Position numbers and translations under genes: made by a program
Notes under the pieces: generated by a model
Database searches by the model: none
Seen by the model: the letters and a program-made list of their open reading frames with translations, nothing else
What the model was told of the DNA's origin: nothing
In this document: piece by piece, positions 1 to 9,131 of the stretch
Position numbering within the stretch: the first letter of the stretch is position 1
Layout: each line of letters starts with the position of its first letter
Origin: an uncultured Clostridia bacterium
GTDB taxonomy: Bacteria; Bacillota; Clostridia; Christensenellales; Christensenellaceae
DNA: 53,709 nucleotides
Assembly (NCBI GenBank): GCA_947063485.1
Contig: CAMSSU010000007.1
Location: 1 to 53,709 of the forward strand
Direction: 5' to 3'

Positions 1-56
1 GGCAGGCAGGTATTTTCCCGCCCGCCTGTCAAACCATGCGGCAATGGAGGTCTTTT

Positions 57-497
57 ATGAAAAATCCAAAATTCCTGGCGAAAGTGATCTGCGTCATCTT
101 ATATCTGACCCTGTTTGCGCTTTGCGCCGCATTCTTTTGGATTCCCAGCATCAGCATGTTGACCCGCTTCTGGCTGCTCCCGCTGTTTGCCTCGCTTATT
201 TTCTTCTATGTGGGCTGGCTTTGCGCGGTTGCCCTGGCCTGGCAGTTTATCCGCATCATGTCCACCGTCCGAAACGGCACGCCTTTCGTCTATCAGAATG
301 TGCGCAGCCTGCGGTATATCGCCCTTTTCTGCGGCATCTGTGCGCTGGATTTCCTCTTCGCGCTCTTTTTTCATCCCTCCATCGCATTTGGTTTCTGCGC
401 GGCAATCCTCTGTTTTGGCTGCCTCTGCGCCCTGGTGCTCGGAGGTGTGTTCGCGCAGTCCGTCCAGTATAAAGAAGAAAACGACTTGACCATATAG
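57..497 (+). CDS. DUF2975 family membrane protein
   Basis: Integral membrane protein of 146 residues with about four hydrophobic segments (residues 8-28, 40-65, 88-108 and 112-135), as in DUF2975 proteins. The ATG at 57 is preferred over the in-frame ATG at 36 because a GGAGG ribosome binding site (46-50) lies 6 bases before it. DUF2975 proteins usually sit directly before a small Cro/CI regulator, as here, where the next gene starts 9 bases after this stop. No enzymatic motif is visible and the biochemical role is unknown. A role in membrane or envelope stress is only a guess from context. The transcript start lies outside the window. Confidence 0.8.
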   Translation: MKNPKFLAKVICVILYLTLFALCAAFFWIPSISMLTRFWLLPLFASLIFFYVGWLCAVALAWQFIRIMSTVRNGTPFVYQNVRSLRYIALFCGICALDFLFALFFHPSIAFGFCAAILCFGCLCALVLGGVFAQSVQYKEENDLTI

Positions 498-506
498 GAG
501 GGCGGC

Positions 507-731
507 ATGATCATTGTAAATTTAGACGTTATGATGGCGCGGCGGAAAATCGGCCTCGCAGAGCTGGCGGAAAAAATCGGCATCAGCCCGGCAAACCTTT
601 CGATTTTGAAGAACAACAAGTGCAGGGCCATCCGTTTTTCCACGCTGGACGCTCTCTGCCAGGCGCTTTCCTGCCAGCCATCCGATCTTTTAGAATATCA
701 GGAGGTCTCTTATGAATCAGACGGCGAATAA
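507..731 (+). CDS. small XRE/Cro-CI family transcriptional regulator
   Basis: A 74-residue protein made almost entirely of one helix-turn-helix domain. Residues 10-35 carry the two DNA-binding helices (AELAEKIGISPANLSILKNN), followed by the typical FSTLDALCQALSCQPSDLL end of the YozG-like family. A ribosome binding site AGGAGGG lies at 496-502. The last 20 bases overlap the next gene, so the three genes form one translationally linked operon. It probably autoregulates the operon with the membrane proteins on either side. That is inferred from the common DUF2975-XRE pairing; the operator would lie outside the window. Confidence 0.9.
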   Translation: MIIVNLDVMMARRKIGLAELAEKIGISPANLSILKNNKCRAIRFSTLDALCQALSCQPSDLLEYQEVSYESDGE

Positions 732-2277
732 GCCCATCAAAACTCTCGTGCTGGCCAGCCTTCTTTCTCTGGCCGGAACCTTTCTGTTTTACGATTGCCT
801 TTGGAAGGGCGTGCCTCTTGGCGCGAACGTCCCGGTTTTTTTCGTGTTGTTTTATGCCGCGCTCTGCGTGCTCTGCCGCGGCAAAATGAACGTCCTGCGC
901 TGCCACAACTATCTCTTGCTGCTGCTTGGCTTTGGCTTCTCTTTGACGTTCGCGCTCTATAATAACCCGCTTCTGCTCTTTTTAAACGCTCTGGCGCTGC
1001 TGTTCTGCACTCTGCTGCAAATCAACCTCATGCTGGAGCTGGAGACTTTCCCGCCCTTTTCTCTGGGCAGTTTGAACAACATCTTTTTCTCGCTGTTCGT
1101 CCGCCCGTTCCACCGCATCGGCAAGGCGCTCTCTCCCGAAAAGAGCCAGCGAAAGGCGCTGCTGCCTATTCTCATGGCGATTCTCATTCTCATCCCCGTG
1201 CTGGGCCTTTTGCTCTATCTGCTGGCCTCGGCGGATCAGGTGTTCGCAGAGCTTCTGGGCAGAATCTTCCGCATCGACAGCCTGGCGGATCTTCTGCTAT
1301 GGGTGCTGATTTTCTCCGGCGGCGGCATGATGCTGGCCAGCCTGTTTACTTCCCTGCTCACAGAGCGCCAGCAGCCGTCTGCGGGCAAGCAGAAAACGCC
1401 CGCCAAATTCAACCTCCTGGCAACGATCATCGTGCTGGCAGGCGTCGCGCTATTGATGATCGTGTTTGCACTGGTGCAGGGCATTTTCCTCTTCGGCTCT
1501 GCCCAGCTCCCCTCCGGCCTGACTTACAGCGAATATGCCCGGCAGGGCTTCTTCCAGCTTTGCGCCGCCGCCATCTTTGTCTTTGCGCTGGTCTGCCTCT
1601 GCCGCACCTGCACGCGCCATGCCCAGGGGGCGCAGAAACGCCTGATTTTGGCGCTCTATACCGTCCTGCTGCTCTGCACTATCATGCTCTCTGCCTCTTC
1701 CTTTTATCGGCTGATGCTCTATGAGCGAGCTTTTTCCTATACGCGGCTGCGCATCTATGTGCAGGCTTTTCTCATCCTGCTCAGCCTCATCTGCACGGGC
1801 AGCATCGTGCATATCTGGCTTCCCTGGCAAGGCATCCGGCAGACGACGGCGCTGGTCTGCCTCGTTTGCCTGCTCGGGCTTTCCTTCCTGAATGCCGATG
1901 CCTTCATCGCCCGGGAAAATACCAAGCGTCTGGATAAAACCATGGGCACATACGGCGAATACGGCGATCTGGATTACCTGCTCAACCTCTCTGTCGATGC
2001 GCTCCCCTATTATATGGACGCCATCGAGATGAGCGATCTCGCGCCCGAGCCGGAGCCGAATTGGGATCTGGATGCCAGCGATGAAGACTACGGCTACTGG
2101 TCGCGCAACAGCCTGCGCCATATGCGCTGTATCCGCCTCCGGGGGCTGATCGCGCAAATCGAGCGCAGCAGGGGCGATCTGCGCTTTTGGAACCTGGGCA
2201 GGGATATTTCCCCCGAAAAGCTCGCCAATCTCGGGCAAATGGTCGAGCAGGCGCTGGCCCAGCATGCGCTCAGATAA
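712..2277 (+). CDS. DUF4173-type polytopic membrane protein
   Basis: A 521-residue protein with roughly 10-12 hydrophobic segments across residues 10-395, then a soluble C-terminal part of about 120 residues. Near residue 400 it has the pattern NADAFIARENTKRL followed by a YLLNLSVDALPYY segment. This resembles the 'D..IA..N..R' then 'YL..L..DA.P' layout of DUF4173 proteins. The start at 712 overlaps the regulator gene by 20 bases and has a GGAGG site at 701-705. It is the last gene of the operon, since a strong hairpin follows within 15 bases. No catalytic motif is recognisable and the function is unknown. Confidence 0.75.
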   Translation: MNQTANKPIKTLVLASLLSLAGTFLFYDCLWKGVPLGANVPVFFVLFYAALCVLCRGKMNVLRCHNYLLLLLGFGFSLTFALYNNPLLLFLNALALLFCTLLQINLMLELETFPPFSLGSLNNIFFSLFVRPFHRIGKALSPEKSQRKALLPILMAILILIPVLGLLLYLLASADQVFAELLGRIFRIDSLADLLLWVLIFSGGGMMLASLFTSLLTERQQPSAGKQKTPAKFNLLATIIVLAGVALLMIVFALVQGIFLFGSAQLPSGLTYSEYARQGFFQLCAAAIFVFALVCLCRTCTRHAQGAQKRLILALYTVLLLCTIMLSASSFYRLMLYERAFSYTRLRIYVQAFLILLSLICTGSIVHIWLPWQGIRQTTALVCLVCLLGLSFLNADAFIARENTKRLDKTMGTYGEYGDLDYLLNLSVDALPYYMDAIEMSDLAPEPEPNWDLDASDEDYGYWSRNSLRHMRCIRLRGLIAQIERSRGDLRFWNLGRDISPEKLANLGQMVEQALAQHALR

Positions 2278-2286
2278 ATTTCTATC

Positions 2287-2321
2287 AAAAAAAGAGCAGC
2301 GAAAATCCGCTGCTCTTTTTA
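2287..2321. terminator. bidirectional intrinsic terminator between convergent operons
   Basis: A 9-bp stem (AGAGCAGCG at 2293-2301 with CGCTGCTCT at 2308-2316) and a 6-base loop is flanked by an A-run on the left and a T-run on the right. It can therefore end transcription of the DUF4173 operon (+) and of the M16 peptidase gene (-). Confidence 0.9.
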
Positions 2322-2336
2322 TTTTGGCAAAGCCCG

Positions 2337-3572
2337 CTATGCCTTCTGGGGCTGCACGATCACTTTGCTCATCTTATTCAGATCGAAAATATAGGAGATG
2401 GCCTGCTCAATCTCTGCCATGGAGATGCGGCGCACCTGTTCCAGCAGCTCATCCTCCTCGATAATCCGCCCGCAGAGCAGCGCCATTTTGCCAAGGGAGT
2501 TCATCTTGGCCGAGCTGGTCTCCCGGCCCATCACATAGCTGGAGCAGAGCTGTACTTTGGTGTTTTTCAGCTCCTCCTCCGTAATCCCGTTTTTCCTTAA
2601 ATTCTCTATCTCCCCCATGATGCCGCTGGTTACCTGCTCCAGCTTTTCCAAGGAAGTTCCCGCATAGATCACCATCATGCCGCCGCTGCAGTAGATGGCC
2701 GGGAAGGAATAGACGGAATAGGCCGCGCCCAGCTCTTCCCGCACCTTCTGGAACAGCCTGGAGCTCATGCCGCCGCCCAAAATGCTGGAGAGGATGCTCC
2801 CGGCATATTTGCGGTCGTCCAAAAATCCGTACATCGGGAAACCCAGGCCGAGGTTCACCTGCTCAATATCCTTTTTGAGCGTCAGCTCCCTGGCCTGCGG
2901 CTCCCAACCCGCCAAAGGCCCGAAGATCTGCTGGGGCATCCCGCCGGGAATGCTGCCGAGCTGCTCCTCCAGCTGTGTCTGAATCGCCTGCCTCTGGTAA
3001 TTTCCCGCAATCGCCACGACGATATTATCCGCGTGATAGTGCTTCTTTTGGTAGGCCAGAACGTCCTCTCTCGTGAAGCGGCGAATGTTCTCCGCCGGCC
3101 CGAGAATGGTTTTGGAGAGCGGCGTCCCGGTAAAGAAGGTCTCTGCCAGCTTGTCATGCAGCAAGTCGTCCGGCGAATCCTGCGACATGGCGATCTCCTC
3201 TAAAATGACGCCCTTCTCCTTTTGAATCTCCTTCTCCGGGAACACCGAATGGCAGAACATATCCAGCAGAATATCCAGCGCCTGGGGCACTTTCTCATCG
3301 ATGCTCTGGATGTAGTAGCAGGTCAGTTCCTTGGAAGTGAACGCGTTAGCCTGCGCCCCCATATTATCGATCTCCTGGGCAATCTGCTGATAGCTTCGCC
3401 GCTCTGTCCCCTTAAAAAACATGTGCTCGAGAAAATGCGACATGCCGTTTTCTTCCATGGTCTCGGCGGCAGAGCCCGTCTTGGTCCAGATGCCAATCGT
3501 CGCCGAACGCATATTCGGCAAATACTCCCCGTAAACTTTTAATCCGTTCGATAGCGTAAAATAGTCTGTCAT
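2337..3572 (-). CDS. M16 family zinc metalloprotease (YmxG/PqqL-like)
   Basis: A 411-residue peptidase of the pitrilysin/mitochondrial processing peptidase family. The inverted zinc motif HxxEH is at residues 46-50 (HFLEH). The distal zinc ligand Glu is at 126, the classical 76 residues after the second His, so the protein should be catalytically competent. In Firmicutes single-chain M16 proteins of this length are often encoded just after pnp, as here. The start at 3572 has AAAGGA 8 bases upstream. A strong terminator separates it from pnp, so it needs read-through or its own promoter, and I see no convincing one. There is no signal peptide, so it is probably cytoplasmic. The natural substrate is unknown. 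Confidence 0.95.
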   Translation of the reverse strand: MTDYFTLSNGLKVYGEYLPNMRSATIGIWTKTGSAAETMEENGMSHFLEHMFFKGTERRSYQQIAQEIDNMGAQANAFTSKELTCYYIQSIDEKVPQALDILLDMFCHSVFPEKEIQKEKGVILEEIAMSQDSPDDLLHDKLAETFFTGTPLSKTILGPAENIRRFTREDVLAYQKKHYHADNIVVAIAGNYQRQAIQTQLEEQLGSIPGGMPQQIFGPLAGWEPQARELTLKKDIEQVNLGLGFPMYGFLDDRKYAGSILSSILGGGMSSRLFQKVREELGAAYSVYSFPAIYCSGGMMVIYAGTSLEKLEQVTSGIMGEIENLRKNGITEEELKNTKVQLCSSYVMGRETSSAKMNSLGKMALLCGRIIEEDELLEQVRRISMAEIEQAISYIFDLNKMSKVIVQPQKA

Positions 3573-3664
3573 ACTCCTGATCCTTTCTTGCAGTTATCCC
3601 TATTTTCTTCAATTCCGCGCCAGGTTATCCGCCTGGCCGAAGTTTTGAAGATTTTCTGCAAATG

Positions 3665-3698
3665 AGAAAAAAGGCGGCCAAGCGGCCGCCCTTTTTGA
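3665..3698 (-). terminator. intrinsic terminator of the rpsO-pnp unit
   Basis: On the minus strand a 7-bp all-GC stem (arms 3684-3690 and 3673-3679) with a 4-base loop is followed by six T residues. It sits 14 bases past the pnp stop codon. Confidence 0.92.
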
Positions 3699-3703
3699 AA
3701 TCA

Positions 3704-5818
3704 TTAGTCCTCTTTGCTTTGGAACGCAACGAGGTCTTCCATCGTTACGCCGCGGTGAATGAGGTTGACGCGCTTCTTCTCATCAATTTCATTGACGCGA
3801 ACGAGCATTTCATCGCCCACCTTGCAGAAATCCTCGATTTTTTCCACGCGCTTGTTGGAGAGCTTGGAGATATGAACCATGCCTTCCTTGCCGGGCAGCA
3901 GCTCGACAAATGCGCCAAACTGCATCAGCCGCGTTACTTTGCCCAGGTAAACATCGCCCACCTTGATCTCCCGGACGATATCCATGATCATGCGCTTTGC
4001 CTCTGCGGCGGCAGCATCATCCGAAGTCGCGATGGCGACGCGGCCATCATCCTCAATATCGATTTTGACGCCCGTCTCGGCGATGATCTTGTTGATCATC
4101 TTGCCTCTCGGCCCGATGACTTCGCTGATCTTCTCAGGATCGATGCTGAACTGCATGATCTTGGGCGCATAAGCCGAGAGATGCTCTCTGGGCGCCGCCA
4201 GAACTTCGTTCATCTTGCCCAGGATGTGCAGGCGGCCGCGCAGTGCCTGCGCCAGTGCGCGCTCCAGAATCTCCTTGTCAATGCCCTTGATCTTGATATC
4301 CATCTGGATGGCCGTGATGCCCTTATCCGTCCCGGCGACTTTGAAGTCCATATCGCCAAGGAAGTCTTCCAGGCCCTGAATATCCGTCAGAACGACGACT
4401 TTGCCATCCTGCTTGATGAGACCCATTGCCGTGCCCGCTACCGGCGCCTTCATGGGAATGCCTGCGTCCATCAGCGCCATGGAGCTTGCGCAGATGCTGG
4501 CCTGGGAAGTCGAGCCGTTGGAGCTGAGCACTTCAGAAACCGCGCGGATCGCATAGGGGAACTCCTCTTCCGAGGGGAGCATGGGCAGAATCGCCCGCTC
4601 TGCCAGAGCGCCATGACCCACTTCTCTTCTGTTCGTGCTGCGCAGCGGCTTTGCCTCGCCCGTGGAATAGGGCGGCATATTATACTGATGCATATAGCGC
4701 TTGAAGGTATCTTCCGAGATGCCGTCCAGCGTCTGGCCGTCGCCGATGGGCCCCAGCGTTACCAGGTTCATCACCTGCGTCTGGCCGCGGGTAAAGACGG
4801 CGCTGCCGTGCGTTCTGGGCATGATGCCCGCTTCGCACCAAATGGGGCGGACGTCCTCATAGCCTCTGCCATCCGGCCGGATGCCGTCGTTGGCGATTTT
4901 CTTGCGGACAATCTCCTTCATAATCGCATAAAGGCTGTTATGAATATCCGCCTTGCTGTCCGGATATTCCTCTGCGAAATACTCCACAGCCTCCTGCTTG
5001 ACCTGCTTTTCGCGGGTTTCGCGCTCGGTGCGGCTGGTGGTATCCATCGCCCAAACCATGCGGTCGTAGAACTTTTCGCGCACGGCCGCATCCAGCTCTT
5101 CGGAAACGTGATAGAGCTCATATTCCTGCTCGGGCTTGCCGATATCTGCCTTGATGCCTTCGATGAAGGCACAGATTTTCTTGACTTCCTCATGCGCCAG
5201 CAGAATTGCCTCCAGCATCTCTGCCTCGCTGACTTCGTTCGCCCCGGCTTCAACCATCATAACGGCGTCTTTTGTGCCGGCGACAGTCAGGTGCATACGG
5301 CTCTTAGCGCGCTGCTCGCTGTTTGGGTTGATGATAAACTGCCCGTCCACATAACCGACGACAACCGAGCCCGTCGGCCCCATGAAGGGAAGCCCGGAAA
5401 TGGAAAGCGCAACCGAGGAGCCGATCATGCCAAGGATTTCCGGCGGCACATCCGGATCCACGGAGAGCACCGTAACGATCACCTGAACGTCGTTATAATA
5501 GCCCTTGGGGAAGAGCGGCCGCAGCGGCCGGTCGATCAGGCGGCAGGCCAGAATTGCCTTTTCAGAGGGGCGCCCCTCCCGCTTGATGAATCCCCCGGGG
5601 ATTTTGCCTACAGCATACATTTTCTCTTCAAACTCGATGCTGAGCGGGAAGAAATCCACGCCGTCTCTCGGGTTTTCAGAAGCCGTCGCATTGACGAGGA
5701 CAACCGTATCCCCGCAGCGCACAATGCAGGAGCCATCTGCCTGAGAGCAGTATTTGCCGGATTCGACAATGAGCTCTCTGCCGCCCAGCTCCATCTTATA
5801 CACATGATTTTCTTGCAT
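3704..5818 (-). CDS. pnp: polyribonucleotide nucleotidyltransferase (PNPase)
   Basis: Phosphorolytic 3'-5' exoribonuclease of mRNA decay, 704 residues, normal length. The order is RNase PH domain 1, a helical linker, RNase PH domain 2 with the Asp-rich active site, a KH domain (GxxG loop as GPRG in SEVIGPRGKMINKI) and a C-terminal S1 domain (GDVYLGKVTRLMQFGAFVEL). The frame extends 33 codons further upstream, but the ATG at 5818 has GGAGGT 6 bases before it and starts the conserved MQENHVYKMELGGREL, so it is chosen. It lies downstream of rpsO, the classical rpsO-pnp pairing. The leader contains two small hairpins, one next to the ribosome binding site, which would fit post-transcriptional autoregulation as known for enteric pnp; that is inference. 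Confidence 0.98.
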   Translation of the reverse strand: MQENHVYKMELGGRELIVESGKYCSQADGSCIVRCGDTVVLVNATASENPRDGVDFFPLSIEFEEKMYAVGKIPGGFIKREGRPSEKAILACRLIDRPLRPLFPKGYYNDVQVIVTVLSVDPDVPPEILGMIGSSVALSISGLPFMGPTGSVVVGYVDGQFIINPNSEQRAKSRMHLTVAGTKDAVMMVEAGANEVSEAEMLEAILLAHEEVKKICAFIEGIKADIGKPEQEYELYHVSEELDAAVREKFYDRMVWAMDTTSRTERETREKQVKQEAVEYFAEEYPDSKADIHNSLYAIMKEIVRKKIANDGIRPDGRGYEDVRPIWCEAGIMPRTHGSAVFTRGQTQVMNLVTLGPIGDGQTLDGISEDTFKRYMHQYNMPPYSTGEAKPLRSTNRREVGHGALAERAILPMLPSEEEFPYAIRAVSEVLSSNGSTSQASICASSMALMDAGIPMKAPVAGTAMGLIKQDGKVVVLTDIQGLEDFLGDMDFKVAGTDKGITAIQMDIKIKGIDKEILERALAQALRGRLHILGKMNEVLAAPREHLSAYAPKIMQFSIDPEKISEVIGPRGKMINKIIAETGVKIDIEDDGRVAIATSDDAAAAEAKRMIMDIVREIKVGDVYLGKVTRLMQFGAFVELLPGKEGMVHISKLSNKRVEKIEDFCKVGDEMLVRVNEIDEKKRVNLIHRGVTMEDLVAFQSKED

Positions 5819-5910
5819 GTTACCTCCTCGCAGGCACCTGCCTGCCTCTTTATCTTCCATTTTAATTGGATACAAACTCGTGTTCCCGGCTCTCCGGGCG
5901 GGGCAAATAC

Positions 5911-5952
5911 CCTCCATTTAAAAGGATAGAGCGGTTAGAAACCGCTCTATAA
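5911..5952 (-). terminator. hairpin between rpsO and pnp
   Basis: A perfect 11-bp stem (5926-5936 with 5940-5950, loop of 3) stands 20 bases after the rpsO stop. On the minus strand only TTTT follows (CCTTTTAAAT), so it is probably a leaky terminator or an RNA processing/stability element in the rpsO-pnp transcript. Confidence 0.65.
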
Positions 5953-5972
5953 GGTCAGTAAATGACGGGCCG

Positions 5973-6236
5973 TTATTTTCTCAGGCCGAGTTTTGCGATA
6001 AGCGTACGATAGCGCTCGATGTCCTTGCTCTTCAGATAGTTGAGCAGGCCTTTTCTGCGGCCGACCATCTTGAGCAAGCCGCGGCGTGAATGGTGATCCT
6101 TCGCGTTGGTTTTGAAGTGCTCGTTCAGGTGATTGATGCGCGCGGTAAGCAGTGCAACCTGAACCTCAGGCGAGCCCGTGTCTCCCTCGTGCGTCGCATA
6201 CTCTGCAATAATAGCTGCCTTATCGATCTGTCCCAT
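5973..6236 (-). CDS. rpsO: 30S ribosomal protein S15
   Basis: Small-subunit protein that binds 16S rRNA at the h20/h21/h22 junction. It has 87 residues, close to the usual 88-89. The conserved centre is plain: [20 protein letters not shown] and then [20 protein letters not shown]. The frame stays open 7 codons further upstream, but the ATG at 6236 has GGAGGT about 9 bases before it and begins the usual [10 protein letters not shown]. It has its own consensus-like promoter inside the 3' end of ribF and feeds into pnp. rpsO mRNA leaders often carry an S15 binding site; the 90-base leader here could fold, but no family match was made by eye. Confidence 0.98.
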   Translation of the reverse strand: MGQIDKAAIIAEYATHEGDTGSPEVQVALLTARINHLNEHFKTNAKDHHSRRGLLKMVGRRKGLLNYLKSKDIERYRTLIAKLGLRK

Positions 6237-6330
6237 TGTAGTGTTACCTCCATACATGTTATAATCGCCGGAAACATTGCTTTGCGCCGGGAAAGCATCA
6301 AAACAAAGCGACCGGTTCTCTACGCTTTTT

Positions 6331-7278
6331 CTATTCTAACACATCGCCTGCGGCTTGTAAACCCCTTTGCCATGCGTTTTTCACACATTCCTCTGCCCGC
6401 CGCTTATCCTGCGCAATCTGACTGGTCAGCGCATCCAGGCCGTCAAACTTCTGCTCCCCGCGCAAAAACTCCACCAGGCGCAAGCAGGCTTTTTTTCCAT
6501 AGGCATCTTCCGAAAAGCCGATGAGGTTGCTCTCGACGGAAAGCATATCTCCGTCTTTTACCGTCGGGCGAATGCCGATATTTACAACCGCGGCATAGCG
6601 CTTTCCATCCAGCTCCGCCTCCGCCGCATAGACGCCGTGCCTTGGCATGAGCTTGCACTCCGGCGGATAGAAATTCAGCGTGGGAAAGCCCAGTTTGCGC
6701 CCAAGCTGCTTGCCGTGCGCCACGATCCCGGCAATCTCATACGGCCTGCCCAGAAGCTCCTGCGCCTGCGCAATCTCGCCCTGCCGCAGCGCAGCGCGGA
6801 TGCGCGTGCTGGAAACCGGCTCGCCCCCCAGCAGATAGGGTTCCTGCTCGTAAACCGCCGCACCGTATTGCTCTGCGGCTTTTTTGAGATACTGCGGCGT
6901 TCCCTGGGCGCTTTTTCCAAAGCGGAAGTTGAATCCCACCACAACCGCTTTTGCCCGCAGCTGCTCAAACAGCAGCTTTGCGAAGGCCTCCCGCTCCAGT
7001 CCTGCAATGGCGCCGTCGAACTTTGGCATATACAGCAGGTCCACGCCCAGCCTCTCAAACGCCGCCTCCTTTTCCTCGGGCAAAAAGAGCATCCCCTGCT
7101 CGCCGCCAAAATAGGATGAAGGGAGATTTTCAAAGGTAAAAACCAGCGTGCGCAGCCCCTCATCCGCTTGGCGTTTGAGCTTTTCCAGCACGCTTTGGTG
7201 CCCCAGATGCAGGCCGTCGAACGTGCCCAAAGCGACCGCCGTATCGCAGTTCGCTCGGCACTGCCCCAATCTTTCCAT
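6331..7278 (-). CDS. ribF: bifunctional riboflavin kinase / FAD synthetase
   Basis: Converts riboflavin to FMN and then FAD. It has 315 residues, the normal length. The N-terminal nucleotidyltransferase domain carries the HxGH-type motif [10 protein letters not shown] (residues 18-27) and the VSSTRIR segment near residue 155. The C-terminal flavokinase domain shows the [20 protein letters not shown] entry and LGFPTLN. The start at 7278 has AAGGGGG 8 bases upstream. It is the last gene of the long rimP-infB-truB operon and lies 21 bases after truB. truB-ribF-rpsO is a very common bacterial order. No FMN riboswitch is seen upstream, as expected for an operon-internal copy. Confidence 0.98.
   Translation of the reverse strand: MERLGQCRANCDTAVALGTFDGLHLGHQSVLEKLKRQADEGLRTLVFTFENLPSSYFGGEQGMLFLPEEKEAAFERLGVDLLYMPKFDGAIAGLEREAFAKLLFEQLRAKAVVVGFNFRFGKSAQGTPQYLKKAAEQYGAAVYEQEPYLLGGEPVSSTRIRAALRQGEIAQAQELLGRPYEIAGIVAHGKQLGRKLGFPTLNFYPPECKLMPRHGVYAAEAELDGKRYAAVVNIGIRPTVKDGDMLSVESNLIGFSEDAYGKKACLRLVEFLRGEQKFDGLDALTSQIAQDKRRAEECVKNAWQRGLQAAGDVLE
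6333..6361 (-). promoter_or_regulatory. sigma-A type promoter for rpsO-pnp
   Basis: TTTACA (-35, 6361-6356), a 17-base spacer and TAGAAT (-10, 6338-6333). It overlaps the last codons of ribF and is oriented toward rpsO, giving a leader of about 90 bases. Confidence 0.8.
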
Positions 7279-7299
7279 CCCGCTTCCCCCTTTCCTGCT

Positions 7300-8160
7300 C
7301 TAGTATAGCGGCGTCACCAGCCGCAAAATGCCTTCCTGGCATTCTCCAATTCCGTAAAACTGCTCCCCGCAGTAGAGCCGAAAACGCTGTTCCGGCGCAT
7401 CGCAGGGAATTTTTTGCCCGTTTTGCAGTGCAAAATGATGCCGCGCCGAAAGCCGCACTTCCGGCAGCTCCATCAGCGCCCCCTCCGGGCTCTGCACAAA
7501 GGAGAAATCCCCCGCCGCGGCCAGAGCCTTGAGCTCGTCCACCGTATAAGCCTGCCCAACCTCAAAGCCGCCGGATGCCGTGCGCATCAGAAAAGAGGTA
7601 TGCGCAATCTCTCCCATGCTTTTGGCAATATCCTCCAGCAGTGTGCGAATATAGGTCCCCTTGGAGCAGGCAACCTCCAGCAGGAAGCGGTTTTCTCCCG
7701 TCTGCGCCAGCAAATCAATGCCAAAAATCTGCACCCGCCGCACCTTTTTGCGGATTTCCACTCCCTTGCGCGCCAGCTGATAAGCCGGCCGGCCGCCAAT
7801 CTTGACGGCCGAATAGTCCGGCGGAATCTGCTTGATCTCTCCAAGGAACGCCGGGATCGCCTGCATGAGGCGCTCCCGGCTCACACTGCAGGCTCTCTCT
7901 TCCAAGACCTGCCCATAGCTATCCAGCGTATCTGTCCGCTTGCCAAAAGCGATCTCCGCGCGGTAGCGCTTGGCGTGGTTCATCAGAAAATCCGAAAGCC
8001 GGGCAGATCGCCCGGCCAGTACAACAAGAACACCGGCCGCTCCGGGATCCAACGTTCCCGCGTGGCCCACGCGCTTTTCATTCAAAAGTTTTCGCAAAAA
8101 AACCGTCGCACCATTGGAAGACATGCCCGGCGGTTTTAATAGATTGATGATTCCGTTCAT
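7300..8160 (-). CDS. truB: tRNA pseudouridine(55) synthase
   Basis: Makes pseudouridine 55 in the T-loop of tRNAs. It has 286 residues. The start motif NLLKPPGMSS, the catalytic block GHAGTLDPGAAGVL with nucleophile Asp38, and the later KGTYIRTL block are all present. The frame runs 7 codons further upstream, but the ATG at 8160 overlaps the nrnA stop as ATGA, so translation is likely coupled. No strong ribosome binding site precedes it, which also fits coupling. A short C-terminal PUA-like tail is present. It belongs to the rimP-infB operon. Confidence 0.98.
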   Translation of the reverse strand: MNGIINLLKPPGMSSNGATVFLRKLLNEKRVGHAGTLDPGAAGVLVVLAGRSARLSDFLMNHAKRYRAEIAFGKRTDTLDSYGQVLEERACSVSRERLMQAIPAFLGEIKQIPPDYSAVKIGGRPAYQLARKGVEIRKKVRRVQIFGIDLLAQTGENRFLLEVACSKGTYIRTLLEDIAKSMGEIAHTSFLMRTASGGFEVGQAYTVDELKALAAAGDFSFVQSPEGALMELPEVRLSARHHFALQNGQKIPCDAPEQRFRLYCGEQFYGIGECQEGILRLVTPLY

Positions 8161-9131
8161 AAATACTTTCTCGCCGCGCAAAGGATTTGCCGCTTTGCCG
8201 CCTCGATTCCTCCCGTCAGGGAACAGCCCGCGGCCTGCTTATGCCCGCCGCCGCCAAACTCCTGCGCCAGCGCCGAGACGTCTGCATACTGGTTGCTGCG
8301 CAGGCTGGCGCGGAACTTCTCATCCTCCGCATCCGTCTGCCGCAGAAAAATGGCAATTTCAACGCCGATGATATCCCGGGCATAGTTGACCACTTCGTCG
8401 CAGTCCTCCCTCTTGGCACCTAACTGCTGATAATCGCTGCGCAAAACATAGGTGATGGCAATCTTGCCGTCCCCAGACAGCTCCAGCCGCTCGATGGCGC
8501 GGCCGATCAGCTTGGTTGCCCCAAGCGTCTTTTCCCGGTAAAGCGTCTTGTTCAGCGCGGGGATATCCGCCCCGAGTCTGCGCAGTTTAGCCGCGGCCAG
8601 AAGAGCCGCCTCATCCGTGTTGGAATAGGAGAAATTGCCCGTATCTGTGGAGATAGCCGCATAGAGCAAATTGGCCATTTCCGCCGTGATGCCGCATCCA
8701 AGCGCCTCCAAAAGCTCCAGAATAATCTGCCCGGTCGCCCCATAGGGCAGCACCAGATTTCTCTTTGCAAATCCGGTATTGGTCGGGTGGTGATCGATGA
8801 CGATGGTATTCTCATTCTGCGAAAATACCGCGCCCAAATCCCCCAGCCGGGAGAGATCGCCGCAGTCTACCGCGATCACAGCACCATATGCGCGCTGTTC
8901 CACCTGCTCGCTGGGCGTAATGGGAAAGGCGACCGGCATAAACGCCAGCTTTTCGGGCAAAACGCCATGCAGGCCAAACACCACCTTCTTGCCCAGTTCC
9001 TTCAGCCCCAGGCAAAGCGCCAGGCTGCTGCCCACGGTATCCCCGTCCGGGCTGACATGCCCAATGACGAGAAAATCATCGCAGGCGTTTATCTGCTCTA
9101 AAATGCCCTGCCAGCTCTGATTAAGCGTCAT
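8157..9131 (-). CDS. nrnA: DHH/DHHA1 phosphoesterase, nanoRNase / pAp phosphatase
   Basis: Degrades 2-5 nt oligoribonucleotides and, in the B. subtilis homologue, 3'-phosphoadenosine 5'-phosphate. It has 324 residues. Metal-binding residues of the DHH domain are visible: His25, Asp29 and Asp31 in GHVSPDGD, Asp90, and Asp113-His114-His115 in VIDHHPTN. The DHHA1 domain ends with the GGGGHKQAAG motif near residue 300. The start at 9131 overlaps rbfA by 11 bases and has GAGGAAGAG just upstream. The position between rbfA and truB is the usual one in Firmicutes. It acts in the cytoplasm, completing mRNA turnover begun by PNPase and RNase E/G enzymes. Confidence 0.96.
   Translation of the reverse strand: MTLNQSWQGILEQINACDDFLVIGHVSPDGDTVGSSLALCLGLKELGKKVVFGLHGVLPEKLAFMPVAFPITPSEQVEQRAYGAVIAVDCGDLSRLGDLGAVFSQNENTIVIDHHPTNTGFAKRNLVLPYGATGQIILELLEALGCGITAEMANLLYAAISTDTGNFSYSNTDEAALLAAAKLRRLGADIPALNKTLYREKTLGATKLIGRAIERLELSGDGKIAITYVLRSDYQQLGAKREDCDEVVNYARDIIGVEIAIFLRQTDAEDEKFRASLRSNQYADVSALAQEFGGGGHKQAAGCSLTGGIEAAKRQILCAARKYL

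Noticed and set aside
3662..5929. 755-codon open frame on the plus strand opposite pnp
   Set aside because: It is the antisense of pnp; GC-rich codon bias leaves the opposite strand open. No ribosome binding site or recognisable product. The long antisense frames at 9807-12221, 17497-18900, 25236-26870, 44516-47449 and 49677-50771 are rejected for the same reason.
6237..6330. Additional riboswitch in the rpsO leader
   Set aside because: No conserved riboswitch core could be recognised; a simple S15-responsive leader is possible but not shown.
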